A DNA stretch of 12,363 nt, from positions 1-12,363 of the forward strand of contig JAITFL010000125.1 in assembly GCA_031281385.1 (NCBI GenBank), read 5' to 3'. The stretch is from Holophagales bacterium (GTDB lineage Bacteria > Acidobacteriota > Holophagae > Holophagales > Holophagaceae). The notes below the pieces were generated by a model, which worked only from the letters and a program-made list of their open reading frames with translations, searched no databases and was not told where the DNA came from. Of this stretch, positions 1 through 7,216 are shown piece after piece. The translations under genes were made by a program, and so were the position numbers. How positions within the stretch are numbered: position 1 is the first letter of the stretch; each line of letters opens with the position of its first letter.

Positions 1-632
1 CCCTTGTAGCTGTTCACGTTTTGGCCCAACAGTTCGATTTCGCAATACCCATCGGCTACTAGGCCCCTGATCTCTTTCAAAATATCTTCCACGGGGCGGT
101 GCCTTTCCCCGCCACGCGTGTTGGGGACAACGCAGTACGTGCAGGAATGGTCGCAGCCCTCGATGATCGTCACCAGCGCCTTTGCAGTAGGGGCGCGATG
201 AATTTTATCGGCGGGGAACAAATGGTTGTCTGGATAGGCGGCAACGTCTATTCCGTTGGGCGCGCCTGAAAGGGCGTCAGCGACCAATTTGGGGAGCTGC
301 TTTATCGCCATGGTACCCAACACGAAATCAACGAATGGGGCTCGCTTAAAAATTATCTCTTTTTCCTGCTGGGCAAGGCAGCCCGCCACTCCGATGAGCA
401 TTCGGCGGTTGGGGCGGCCAGCCTTGACCTCGCGCAGCCTGCCAAGCTCTGAAAAAACTTTGTCGGCTGCCTTTTCCCTTATCGAGCAGGTGTTGAGCAA
501 AACCAAGTCTGCGTCTTCGAAGGCATTGACAGGAGATAAGCCCGAATCAATCAGTAGGCCAGACATTTTTTCCGTATCGTGGTCGTTCATCTGGCAACCC
601 CACGTGTGGATATGAAACTTGGCCGATTCCAT
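1..632 (-). CDS. miaB: tRNA-2-methylthio-N6-dimethylallyladenosine synthase MiaB, N-terminal part
   Basis: This is a radical SAM methylthiotransferase that adds the methylthio group to i6A37 of tRNAs reading UNN codons. It is cut by the left window edge after about 210 codons, so the end of the radical SAM domain and the TRAM domain are off the window. The start is ATG at 632 and the protein opens MESAKFHIHTWGCQMN, the classic MiaB opening. The three cysteines of the N-terminal UPF0004 cluster are C13, C49 (LNTCSIREKA) and C85 (GVAGCLAQQ). The radical SAM motif CxxxCxxC is C160, C164 and C167 in EGCDHSCTYCVVPNTRG, followed by GGERHRP and ELLGQNVNSYKG. The last two segments favour MiaB over MtaB or RimO. 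The ribosome binding site is weak. It lies 59 nt after the TonB-like gene and is last in the run seen here. Confidence 0.96.
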   Translation of the reverse strand, partial: MESAKFHIHTWGCQMNDHDTEKMSGLLIDSGLSPVNAFEDADLVLLNTCSIREKAADKVFSELGRLREVKAGRPNRRMLIGVAGCLAQQEKEIIFKRAPFVDFVLGTMAIKQLPKLVADALSGAPNGIDVAAYPDNHLFPADKIHRAPTAKALVTIIEGCDHSCTYCVVPNTRGGERHRPVEDILKEIRGLVADGYCEIELLGQNVNSYK

Positions 633-662
633 TTTTCTGTGTCTTGCGCCGACTAGCGAAGG

Positions 663-688
663 TGGGCGGTGAACATCGTTGCCGCCCA
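663..688 (-). other. Inverted repeat between the TonB-like gene and miaB
   Basis: Arms TGGGCGG (minus strand 688-682) and CCGCCCA (669-663) form a perfect 7-bp GC-rich stem with a 12-nt loop. It begins a few bases after the stop codon of the TonB-like gene. No U-tract follows on the minus strand, so it is not a standard intrinsic terminator. It could be an mRNA 3'-end stabiliser, a weak terminator or chance. Confidence 0.35.
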
Positions 689-691
689 AAG

Positions 692-1438
692 CTATTTGAG
701 GTAGAAGGCAACGCCCTGCCAAACCTTTAGGCGGATGCCGTCCTTGGTGGTGGCCGGCTCGAACACCAAGTGCTTTGCCGCCTCTAAGCACTCTTCATGC
801 GCCTTTTGCACCCATTCCGTGTCGCTGCCCGGCAGCCTTTGGATCAAACGGACGTCCAGTGTGTCGCCCAGCTCGTTGATCAGGCAATTCACGACTACCG
901 CCCCCGACGCTTTTTTGACCGAGGGCGTCATCCGCCTCAGGTTCAGGCACTTCGCCGGAATGATGTCTGGTCCAAGGTGTACCAATGCGCCCTCTTTGAT
1001 TTTGGTAGCGTTGTCCAAGTTGGCCTGAAGCGATTCTATTTCTTTTTCAAGCATTTCCACTTTATTGTTGCTGTCCCACAGGTCTTCTTTGGCTTGGCGG
1101 AACTCCTTCAACAGGGAATCGCCCCCCGACTGGTTTTCTTTTAGCGTGGCCTCCAACCTCTCTAGTTTGTCCAGCGCATCATCCCTCTGGGCAGTGATCT
1201 CGTCTATCTGGCGAAGCTGCTCCGCCTGCTCCTGCCTCATCAAAAGCGGAACATCATCCAGTCTCAGTTTTAGGGCGTTCCGCTCTTCGGTGAGTTCCTT
1301 TACCTGCTTTTTCAGCGAAGCTACTTCAGCGTTGGCCTTGGATGGTTGGGCTGTTGCCTTCTGCGCCTTCTGCTGCGCCATAATGGGCATCAATGCTGCA
1401 AAGGCCAATGCAAAATGAGCTATGCGGATTCTACTCAT
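692..1438 (-). CDS. Periplasmic coiled-coil protein with TonB C-terminal-like domain
   Basis: The gene encodes 248 aa from the ATG at 1438, chosen because GGAG lies 6 nt upstream (1445-1448). An upstream start at 1489 is possible but has no such site. Residues 1-21 look like a signal peptide (MSRIRIAHFALAFAALMPIMA), probably cleaved near AQQ. Residues 36-145 are charged and heptad-like, rich in Glu, Lys, Leu and Gln, predicting a long coiled coil. Residues 175-248 (SGAVVVNCLINELGDTLDVRLIQ, then LVFEPATTKDGIRLKVWQGVAFYLK) match the TonB C-terminal fold: a strand, an 'idexGxv' turn, a helix with EAAKHLVFEPA, and a closing strand. Unlike real TonB it has no retained N-terminal membrane anchor motif and no Pro-rich spacer, so energy transduction is doubtful. 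A periplasmic scaffold or envelope-binding role is more likely. It lies 59 nt from both neighbours. Confidence 0.78.
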   Translation of the reverse strand: MSRIRIAHFALAFAALMPIMAQQKAQKATAQPSKANAEVASLKKQVKELTEERNALKLRLDDVPLLMRQEQAEQLRQIDEITAQRDDALDKLERLEATLKENQSGGDSLLKEFRQAKEDLWDSNNKVEMLEKEIESLQANLDNATKIKEGALVHLGPDIIPAKCLNLRRMTPSVKKASGAVVVNCLINELGDTLDVRLIQRLPGSDTEWVQKAHEECLEAAKHLVFEPATTKDGIRLKVWQGVAFYLK

Positions 1439-1464
1439 GGCTGACTCCAAAAAACATAGGCGGT

Positions 1465-1485
1465 TGGGCATCCGTACACTGCCCA
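1465..1485 (-). terminator. Possible weak terminator after yvcK
   Basis: Six-base arms TGGGCA/TGCCCA enclose a 9-nt loop between the yvcK stop codon and the TonB-like gene. On the minus strand the stem is followed about 10 nt later by a run of six T residues (1449-1454) just before the next ribosome binding site. The stem is short and the T-run displaced, so partial termination or chance are both possible. Confidence 0.25.
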
Positions 1486-1497
1486 CCAAATATAATT

Positions 1498-2490
1498 TTA
1501 CGCTTTTGTGAGATTAATCCCAAGAAGCCATTCTTCAATCGCGGCATTCAGCAGTTCCGGGCTGTGGCGCGCCAATTCGGACTCTGCGTCCAGCAGTGGC
1601 TTTGAGATCACCGAAACGCCGCAGTTCGCCTTTGCGTCCGCGAATAATTGCTCCCCGCCTTCTTTGGCATATTTAGCCAGTACCGGCGGACTCAATGGCG
1701 TTTCATTTGCCAAAACGGCTGAAAGTTTGACTCGGCCAAAGCGCTGGATGGCGTCTATGTGATCTGCCAAGCTGAGCCCGTGGCTTTCTCCTGGCTCGGC
1801 CACAAGATTCGCCACATACAGCAAGGGAGCTCCGGCCTGCCCTATCGCGGTGCGGATTTCTGAAAGCAAAAGGTTGGGGATGGTGCTTGTGTAAAGGCTC
1901 CCTGGGGCAAGTATTATGGCGTCTGCATGCAGGATGGCCAATATCGCCTCTGGAATGGCCTCCGCGTCCTGTGGCTCCAGCCAAAGTTTCTTTAGCGGGG
2001 GGCTGCAATGGTTGATGCTGGATTCCCCTTTGTATTTTTTCCCTTTGGCGTCTTCGGCAAAAAGCGTCATTTGGGCAAGGGTGGCAGGATATAGCTTTCC
2101 CACCGTCACAAGCACATCCGAGAGCTGCCTGATGGCGGCGACCCAACTCCCGCAGACGTCCGCCATGGCAGACAACATGAGGTTGCCCAAGCTGTGGCCG
2201 CCAAGCGGGCCGCTGCTGCTGAACCTATAATCCAGCAAGTCGCCAAGGACAGACTTTTCCGGCCCCAAGGCAGAAAGGCAGTTCCGCAAATCACCCGGGG
2301 GTATCACGCCAAGCTCTTCGCGCAGCCTGCCAGAGGAACCACCATCATCCGACACGGCGACTATCCCCGTCATGCGCCATGGCCGGCTTTCCCTTTCGGC
2401 GTTTGGCTTCAGGGCCCTCAGCAACGAGGCCAGCCCCGTGCCGCCGCCTATCGCGGCTATTCGCACGGGTGCATCAATGTTTGTGGCCAA
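1498..2490 (-). CDS. yvcK: YvcK/CofD-family gluconeogenesis/envelope factor
   Basis: The gene encodes 330 aa, the usual family length. YvcK proteins bind UDP-sugars such as UDP-GlcNAc and are needed for cell-wall homeostasis during growth on gluconeogenic carbon sources. They share the CofD (2-phospho-L-lactate transferase) fold but do not make F420. Family motifs are in order: IGGGTGL (14-20), SDDGGSSGRLR (47-57), PPGDLRNCL (64-72), GGHSLGNL (97-104), ILAPGSLYTS (193-202) and VANLVAEPGES (226-236). The annotated start is TTG at 2490, with no strong ribosome binding site. A GTG eight codons downstream (residue 9, just before RIAAIGGG) is an alternative. It sits 73 nt after the histone-like/TPR gene and 59 nt before the TonB-like gene. 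The symbol follows B. subtilis usage; E. coli uses ybhK. Confidence 0.93.
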   Translation of the reverse strand: MATNIDAPVRIAAIGGGTGLASLLRALKPNAERESRPWRMTGIVAVSDDGGSSGRLREELGVIPPGDLRNCLSALGPEKSVLGDLLDYRFSSSGPLGGHSLGNLMLSAMADVCGSWVAAIRQLSDVLVTVGKLYPATLAQMTLFAEDAKGKKYKGESSINHCSPPLKKLWLEPQDAEAIPEAILAILHADAIILAPGSLYTSTIPNLLLSEIRTAIGQAGAPLLYVANLVAEPGESHGLSLADHIDAIQRFGRVKLSAVLANETPLSPPVLAKYAKEGGEQLFADAKANCGVSVISKPLLDAESELARHSPELLNAAIEEWLLGINLTKA

Positions 2491-2513
2491 CGTGGTAATC
2501 GCAAATATTCCAA

Positions 2514-2543
2514 ATTATTCCAGCGAGATCACAAAACTGTCGT
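2514..2543 (-). promoter_or_regulatory. Candidate promoter for yvcK
   Basis: In the 73-nt gap ahead of yvcK, the minus strand carries ACGACA (2543-2538) and AATAAT (2519-2514) with an 18-bp spacer, a fair sigma-70-like match. It would give a very short 5' leader before the TTG start. This is pattern matching only. Confidence 0.28.
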
Positions 2544-2563
2544 GTTGCAACAGGCCCTTATAG

Positions 2564-3430
2564 CTAGGCAAGCTCAAAATCTGCGAACAGGGGGGATCTG
2601 CGGCAAGCCTTAAAATCAGGCTCTAGCCTATAGATGTTGAGCAGGGCCGGATCCATTTCTATGGCCTGTTTCAGGCTTTGGGCAGAAAGGTCGAGCTGGT
2701 GGGCGCTGGCATGCGCAAGCGCTTTCAAATAGTAGGCATGTGCGCTGGCATTTTTTGTCTTGGCCATTGTTTCGATCCTATCAAGGACTGCTTCAGGCTT
2801 TTTGGCGTTCAGCAAAAAAACGGTCTCTTGGATTGGGTCGGCTTCTGGTGGAACGGATTCAAGGTTTTGCTTATGGACAAGGTAGCATCTTGCTACTCTC
2901 GCCAAACCAAAATGGCCACTTCCCATCGCCTCTTCGGCAATGGTCCCGAACAACTGATATGCTTCGTCAACCTTTCCCGCGCCCAACATTTCAATGGCGC
3001 GGCTCAACTGTTTCTCCAGTGCGCCAGCCTCCCGGGGCGGCTTAGGAATCTTGGGGGGCTCGGGCGATTCCACGATGACTGGCTTGGCAATCTTAGGAGC
3101 CTCGTGTTGCTTGACTTGTGGCTCGTGCGGCTTGGACGCTTCTGTTTTCTTGGTGTCCTTGGCAACTTCGGGTGCTTCGTGTTTCTTTGCATCCTTGTTC
3201 ACCTTGGGGGCTTCGACTTTCTTGGTGGCCTTGTCCACCTTGGGCGCTTCAGGTTTCTTTGCGCTCTTGGCGGCCTTTTCCACCTTGGGCGCTTCAAGTT
3301 TCTTGGTGTCCTTGGCTGCTTCGGCCTTCTTGGTAGCCTTGGTGTCCTTGGCTTCCGTGGCCTTCTTCGCTGTCTTGGAGTCCTTGGCCGCTGTCTTGGC
3401 CGGCTGGGCTGTCTTGGCTTTTGTTGGCAT
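2564..3430 (-). CDS. Histone-H1-like Lys/Ala/Pro-rich tail fused to TPR-like domain
   Basis: The gene encodes 288 aa from the ATG at 3430, preceded by GAGG 5 nt upstream (3436-3439). In-frame GTG and TTG codons just upstream are less likely starts. Residues 1-135 are almost entirely Lys, Ala, Pro, Glu, Thr, Asp and Val with no aromatic residue. They include imperfect 12-residue repeats KKxEAPKVxKxx (residues 43-105), resembling eukaryotic H1 tails and bacterial Hc1/AlgP-type proteins. Residues 136-288 are a folded helical domain. LEKQLSRAIEMLGAGKVDEA and KALAHASAHQLDLSAQSLKQAIEMDP look like TPR helices. The end, RLEPDFKACRRSPLFADF, resembles the closing motif of TPR arrays. No signal peptide or membrane helix is visible, so it is probably cytoplasmic. 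The tail suggests nucleic-acid or polyanion binding and the TPR part protein binding. The specific function is unknown, and the product name is descriptive. Confidence 0.72.
   Translation of the reverse strand: MPTKAKTAQPAKTAAKDSKTAKKATEAKDTKATKKAEAAKDTKKLEAPKVEKAAKSAKKPEAPKVDKATKKVEAPKVNKDAKKHEAPEVAKDTKKTEASKPHEPQVKQHEAPKIAKPVIVESPEPPKIPKPPREAGALEKQLSRAIEMLGAGKVDEAYQLFGTIAEEAMGSGHFGLARVARCYLVHKQNLESVPPEADPIQETVFLLNAKKPEAVLDRIETMAKTKNASAHAYYLKALAHASAHQLDLSAQSLKQAIEMDPALLNIYRLEPDFKACRRSPLFADFELA
3152..3304 (-). repeat. In-frame tandem repeat, about 36 bp unit (KKxEAPKVxKxx)
   Basis: This stretch encodes one 15-residue and three 12-residue units (protein residues 43-57, 58-69, 70-81, 82-93), each starting KK and carrying EAP(K/E)V. 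Degenerate units continue toward residue 117. The DNA repeats are imperfect, so the array is moderately old or under coding selection. Such arrays expand and contract by slippage, so length may vary between strains. Confidence 0.75.
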
Positions 3431-3498
3431 CAACACCTCGCTGTATAAGCTAAATTAAGGCATAACTCATTCGATTCGAAAAGGCGGCAAAACAAACA

Positions 3499-4737
3499 TC
3501 AGGTATTTTTGAAAAGCGCTGATTCCCTGTTGAGGAATTTTGTTGAGAGCAAAGTCAACAATGCAGCAAGGCCCACCGTCATCCAAAAGGCTATCAGGTA
3601 TTCAAATGCGCTGGCCTGCTGTGCAAACAGTTTGCGGATGACCAAGCTAACATTGAGGATTGGCACATACGTCAAAAAGGTCATTTTTTCTATTCCGGGC
3701 ATCATAGAAAAAAGCGCAAGAAAGATTATCGGCAAGAATATAGGCATCATCCAAGTTCCCGCCTCTTGGGAGTTCTTTGCCTGTATGCCCACAAAAATTA
3801 TCAAGTTGGAAAATGTCAGCCCAAGCGGAATCATCAACAGCAATGTCAAAACAATCACGGCAGGGTCGGCGACCGCAGTTAGGCCAGCCAGCGGTGGGGT
3901 TGCGACCGCACCATTTACTGCGGCTGCTTCCGCAGCGGCTTCACTGATCTGTCCAACCATAGAACCCATCGAAAAAGCCATAGCGGCTATGTTTATCGCC
4001 GAGTTGACGATACCCATAAAAAAGATGTAGCACAATTTTCCCCAAACTATCTCGTGGCGCGGAAGCCCAGTGGCCAGCAAGGTTATCAGCGTCCCGCGCT
4101 CCCTCTCGCCCGCTGTCACATAAATACCCAACTGCATGGAGCCCGCGAAAAGCATGAGCATCAACATGTATGGCAGCATAGTCCCAAGCTGCTTCGCCAG
4201 CATCATTTCTTGGCCGCCGACCTGCCTAGATTCGATTTCGGTCGGCGAGGCCAATTGGGGAGAGGCGCCCAGCTTTTTCAGCCTTTCCTGAATTATTGTT
4301 TTGTCCATCTCTTGAATGGCCTCTTCTAGCCTCTGCATCCCAACGCGCCCCGATTTCTCCACTCGGTTATACAGCACGTCAATAGCAACGGTCTTATGTT
4401 CTACAATGTCTTGGGCGGCGCTGGGTTCGAGGGTGACTAGCATCTCCAGCTTTTCGTCCTTGATCGCCTGCTTGGCGTCGTACTCGGGGAGCGGCACTAG
4501 CTCGAAATCAAGGGGTTTGGATTTAATCAACTGCTCGATTGCCCCCGAAGGGTCTATCAGGGCGATCCGCGTCTGGGAAGAACGCGCCTGCTGCTCTTCC
4601 CTTTTCACCATCTTGCCTATGAAGCCAAAGAGTATAGGGTAGAGAATAATCGGCAATAACAATGTGACAAACAAGGTTTTGCGATCTTTGGAAAGTTCCA
4701 AAACCTCTTTTTTGAACACCAGCCAAACGCCCCTCAT
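3499..4737 (-). CDS. natB: ABC-2 type transporter permease, NatB-like
   Basis: The gene encodes 412 aa with the NatB layout. A cytoplasmic N-terminus (FKKEVLELSKDRKTL) leads into a first membrane helix at about 22-42. A large extracytoplasmic domain (about 43-185) follows, then a cluster of helices at about 186-207, 236-258, 291-318, 330-347 and 377-397. The cytoplasmic coupling motif TAGERERGTLITLLATGLPR (208-227) is diagnostic of ABC-2 permeases. It is translationally coupled to natA: its ATG overlaps the natA TGA (ATGA, 4 nt) and natA's last codons supply GGAGG 6 nt upstream. NatAB was named as a Na+ exporter in Bacillus, but homologues export varied substrates, so the substrate is not established. 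An Ala-rich loop (SEAAAEAAAVNGAVA, 265-279) lies between helices 3 and 4. Confidence 0.88.
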   Translation of the reverse strand: MRGVWLVFKKEVLELSKDRKTLFVTLLLPIILYPILFGFIGKMVKREEQQARSSQTRIALIDPSGAIEQLIKSKPLDFELVPLPEYDAKQAIKDEKLEMLVTLEPSAAQDIVEHKTVAIDVLYNRVEKSGRVGMQRLEEAIQEMDKTIIQERLKKLGASPQLASPTEIESRQVGGQEMMLAKQLGTMLPYMLMLMLFAGSMQLGIYVTAGERERGTLITLLATGLPRHEIVWGKLCYIFFMGIVNSAINIAAMAFSMGSMVGQISEAAAEAAAVNGAVATPPLAGLTAVADPAVIVLTLLLMIPLGLTFSNLIIFVGIQAKNSQEAGTWMMPIFLPIIFLALFSMMPGIEKMTFLTYVPILNVSLVIRKLFAQQASAFEYLIAFWMTVGLAALLTLLSTKFLNRESALFKNT

Positions 4738-5492
4738 ACATTGCCTCCGCTCGCAGCCAGCTTGAAGAATACTTCATCCAGCGTGCCGACGCCGAACTGT
4801 GCCAGTATTTCCTTTGGTGGGGCATCCCCATGAAGTTTCCCGTCGAAGATTATCCCAATTCTGTCGCATATTTGTTCGGCCATGGGCATGACATGGGTGC
4901 TGACTATCACCGCACGATCCTCGCCCTTCATGATTTTTATCAGGTCAAGGACAGTTTTTGCGGTCAGCACGTCCAGCCCAGTCGTGGGTTCGTCAAAAAG
5001 AATCGCCTTTGGGTCGTGCAGCAGGGCCCTGGCAATAGAAACTTTCTGCTTTTGCCCCGATGAAAAGGATTCCATCTTCACGTCCAAGAAATCTGATAAA
5101 CCAAGCGTTTCTAGCAAATAGGTTCCGCGCCTCTCGGCCACTTGGGGTTCTACGCCTTGAAATTCGCCAAAAATCTTTAATAGCTCGCGGGGCGAAAAAC
5201 GCCCATAGACCCCTAAGTCGGTAGAAAGGAAGCCTATGTTTCTGCGGACTTTTTCAGATGATTTTTTTGTGTCGTGGCCGAAAACTTCGATTGAACCTTG
5301 TTGTGGCTCCATGAGGCCCGCTATCATCCTAAGCGTCGTTGACTTCCCAGCACCATTTGGCCCCAACAGGCCGTATATTTCGCCGGGTTTGACATGAAAA
5401 GTGATCCCCTTCACCGCATCAATCGTCTTTTTCTTGCGCGTCTTTTTGTCCTTGACCACAAAGGTCTTATGGACATCCGCAACATGTATCAC
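4734..5492 (-). CDS. natA: ABC transporter ATP-binding protein, NatA-like
   Basis: The gene encodes 252 aa from the GTG at 5492, chosen because a perfect AGGAGG (5497-5502) lies 4 nt upstream and family members begin at this point (VIHVADVHKTF). A longer reading from a TTG at 5543 adds 17 unlikely residues. It is the cytoplasmic ATPase of the exporter formed with the adjacent permease. Motifs: Walker A GPNGAGKST (44-52), Q-loop region with LSTDLGVYGRFSPRE, signature FSSGQKQKVS (143-152, an SSGQ variant of LSGGQ, common in drug/Na+ export ATPases), Walker B AILFDEPTTGLD (163-174) and H-loop STH (198-200). A short Lys-rich insertion (KDKKTRKKK) precedes the first conserved strand. It overlaps natB by 4 nt and follows uppP by 57 nt. 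Confidence 0.92.
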   Translation of the reverse strand: MIHVADVHKTFVVKDKKTRKKKTIDAVKGITFHVKPGEIYGLLGPNGAGKSTTLRMIAGLMEPQQGSIEVFGHDTKKSSEKVRRNIGFLSTDLGVYGRFSPRELLKIFGEFQGVEPQVAERRGTYLLETLGLSDFLDVKMESFSSGQKQKVSIARALLHDPKAILFDEPTTGLDVLTAKTVLDLIKIMKGEDRAVIVSTHVMPMAEQICDRIGIIFDGKLHGDAPPKEILAQFGVGTLDEVFFKLAASGGNV

Positions 5493-5496
5493 AGCG

Positions 5497-5502
5497 CCTC
5501 CT
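5497..5502 (-). promoter_or_regulatory. Ribosome binding site deciding the natA start
   Basis: The minus strand reads AGGAGG, a full match to the anti-Shine-Dalgarno sequence, ending 4 nt before the GTG at 5492. It supports GTG rather than the upstream TTG at 5543 as the natA start. Confidence 0.75.
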
Positions 5503-5549
5503 GACAACGGTGCATGGCAGTTTTTCTGGAATGGCGAGGGCAAAGGCTC

Positions 5550-6407
5550 TTAGAGGCCCTTGGCCGGCAATCCCCAATGGAGTGCAATGATTGCAACGCC
5601 CACTACAAAACAGTATATCACAAATCCTCCCAAGCGCGGTTTCGATGTGAAGCGATCCAGCAGGCCCAGCGCAAAATACCCAGAAACGCCCGCCGCGCAA
5701 ATGCCAACGATGCTCAAAAGAATGGGGTTTGATGCCCCCGAAAACCAAGCCGCTTGGCCCACGCCATCATTTTTGAGCATGTCCTTGACCAAGTGACCGC
5801 CCTCGACAATGGCTGCGGCCGCAATGGTAGGAATGCCCAGCAGAAAGCTGAACCTTGTAGATTCCGATAAATTGATGCCCCTGAAAACGCCGACTGAAAT
5901 GGTGGAGCCGCTTCTGGACAGGCCAAAGCCGCCTCCCAGCCCTTGGATCCCACCGATGCAGAGCGCGTCCAAAATGTTCATTTCGGCCATAGCCCTTCCC
6001 TGCCTCCGCTTTGCCAGATAGTTTGCCCCCCAGAGCATAGCGGCTGTGACTACAAGGAACACACCGTACAGCCAGGCATGGCCTTTGGCGGCTTCTTTGA
6101 ATGGCTTTGTTGACATCGCCAATATGCCAGTGGGACTCATCGCTATAAACAGCAACCAAGCCAGCCTGGCCCCTTCTGGGTTCCTGCCTATCAACCCCAT
6201 AACAACCTTGACAAGTTCGTGCCTGAAATACACCATCAGCGCCACAAGCGTGCCAGCATGCATGAGCACGTCAAACGCCAAGGGCAGACTTTCGCCCAAA
6301 AGCACATTTTCCGCGATGGTAAGGTGGGCCGTACTGGAAATGGGCAGAAATTCTGTAAGCCCCTGAACTATGCCCAGCAGCGCAGCCACGATAAAATCCA
6401 CTGTCAT
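5550..6407 (-). CDS. uppP: Undecaprenyl-diphosphatase UppP (BacA family)
   Basis: This 285-aa integral membrane enzyme hydrolyses undecaprenyl pyrophosphate to undecaprenyl phosphate, recycling the lipid carrier for peptidoglycan and other envelope glycans. Both active-site regions are present. The first is (E/Q)xxxE in GIVQGLTEFLPISSTAHL (Q15, E19, S25, H28). The second is FGLSRSGSTIS (161-171) with R165. In the second, the usual Pro of PGxSRSG is replaced by Phe. Multiple hydrophobic helices span the protein. The start is ATG at 6407, with a G-rich TGGGGGA directly upstream as ribosome binding site. The gene lies 41 nt after the SDR gene and 57 nt before natA. BacA-type proteins can confer bacitracin resistance when overproduced; here it is simply the housekeeping-type enzyme. 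Confidence 0.96.
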   Translation of the reverse strand: MTVDFIVAALLGIVQGLTEFLPISSTAHLTIAENVLLGESLPLAFDVLMHAGTLVALMVYFRHELVKVVMGLIGRNPEGARLAWLLFIAMSPTGILAMSTKPFKEAAKGHAWLYGVFLVVTAAMLWGANYLAKRRQGRAMAEMNILDALCIGGIQGLGGGFGLSRSGSTISVGVFRGINLSESTRFSFLLGIPTIAAAAIVEGGHLVKDMLKNDGVGQAAWFSGASNPILLSIVGICAAGVSGYFALGLLDRFTSKPRLGGFVIYCFVVGVAIIALHWGLPAKGL

Positions 6408-6448
6408 TCCCCCACAAAAGTAATTGATTCAAAAAACGGAAAGCGCAT

Positions 6449-7213
6449 CTAGCCGCAAAGGACAGTGCCGCCGTTCACGTTTAATATTTCGCCTGTGATT
6501 GCAGAACTCCAGTCGCTCAACAAAAAGGCGATGGGCCCGGCGATGTCGTCGGCCACAGGTATTCGCCCCAAGGGGAACAAGCCTTCAATCGCTTTTCTCG
6601 TGTCAGGGTTCTGGCGCAGAGCCGGAGCCGACAAATCTGTGTCCACCCAACCTGGCGCTACGCAATTGACGCGGATTCCGTATGGACCAAGCTCTGCCGC
6701 CATGCTCTTCGTCAGCGATATTATTGCCCCCTTGCTGGCGGCGTAGGCCCCATAGCCCGCTTCCCCCCGCTGGCCTGCAGTGCTTGCAATAAGCACGATG
6801 CTGCCGTTGCCCGCCTTTGTGAGTACGGGAACAAGCTCGGCGTGCCATCTGAAAAGGCCCATCAAGTTGGTCTCCATGACCTTCTCCAGATTGTCTTCGT
6901 TAGGCAAATCCAAAGGGGTGGGGAGCCAAACTCCAGCGTTCCCGACAAAGGCGTCTATGCCGCCCCACTGCGCGACAAGGGCGTCAACCACCTTTTTGGC
7001 GTCTTCCCTGCTGCACTGGTCGGCTTGGAAAAAAATCGCTTCGTTTCCGCTGCACCTTGTTTTTTTTGCCAATTCCTCTGCCGCCCTTGCTTGGGAATGA
7101 AACGTAAAGGCCACTTTTGCCCCAAGGTCGGACATCAGGCGCACAGCGGACTCGCCGATCCCGCGGCTTCCGCCTGTTATCAGCACCCGCTTGTTTGAAA
7201 GAAATTTATCCAT
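6449..7213 (-). CDS. Short-chain dehydrogenase/reductase, FabG-like
   Basis: This is a 254-aa classical SDR, the usual length. The Rossmann glycine motif is TGGSRGIG (13-20), followed by D65, NAG (92-94), N116, catalytic S144, and YxxxK as Y157/K161, then PG (187-188). The C-terminus GEILNVNGGTVLCG matches the end of 3-oxoacyl-ACP reductases (FabG) and related sugar or secondary-alcohol dehydrogenases. There are no fatty-acid synthesis neighbours, so calling it FabG would overreach; the NADP(H)-linked substrate is unknown. The start ATG is 3 nt downstream of the stop of the preceding membrane-protein gene, implying translational coupling. No strong ribosome binding site of its own is visible. 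Confidence 0.9.
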   Translation of the reverse strand: MDKFLSNKRVLITGGSRGIGESAVRLMSDLGAKVAFTFHSQARAAEELAKKTRCSGNEAIFFQADQCSREDAKKVVDALVAQWGGIDAFVGNAGVWLPTPLDLPNEDNLEKVMETNLMGLFRWHAELVPVLTKAGNGSIVLIASTAGQRGEAGYGAYAASKGAIISLTKSMAAELGPYGIRVNCVAPGWVDTDLSAPALRQNPDTRKAIEGLFPLGRIPVADDIAGPIAFLLSDWSSAITGEILNVNGGTVLCG

Positions 7214-7216
7214 CGG

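Noticed and set aside
2678..3448. Long plus-strand open frame of 256 codons, rich in Leu, Gly and Phe
   Set aside because: It is the antisense of the Lys/Ala/Pro-rich repeat gene, whose biased codons suppress stops on the other strand. It has no domain and no ribosome binding site logic.
3466..3482. Short palindrome TTCGA-A-TCGAA in the gap after natB
   Set aside because: The 5-bp arms have no T-run and no promoter context, so they cannot be separated from chance.
5493..5543. Longer natA reading from a TTG at 5543
   Set aside because: The perfect AGGAGG and family-like start at the GTG 5492 are better; the extra residues resemble nothing in the family.
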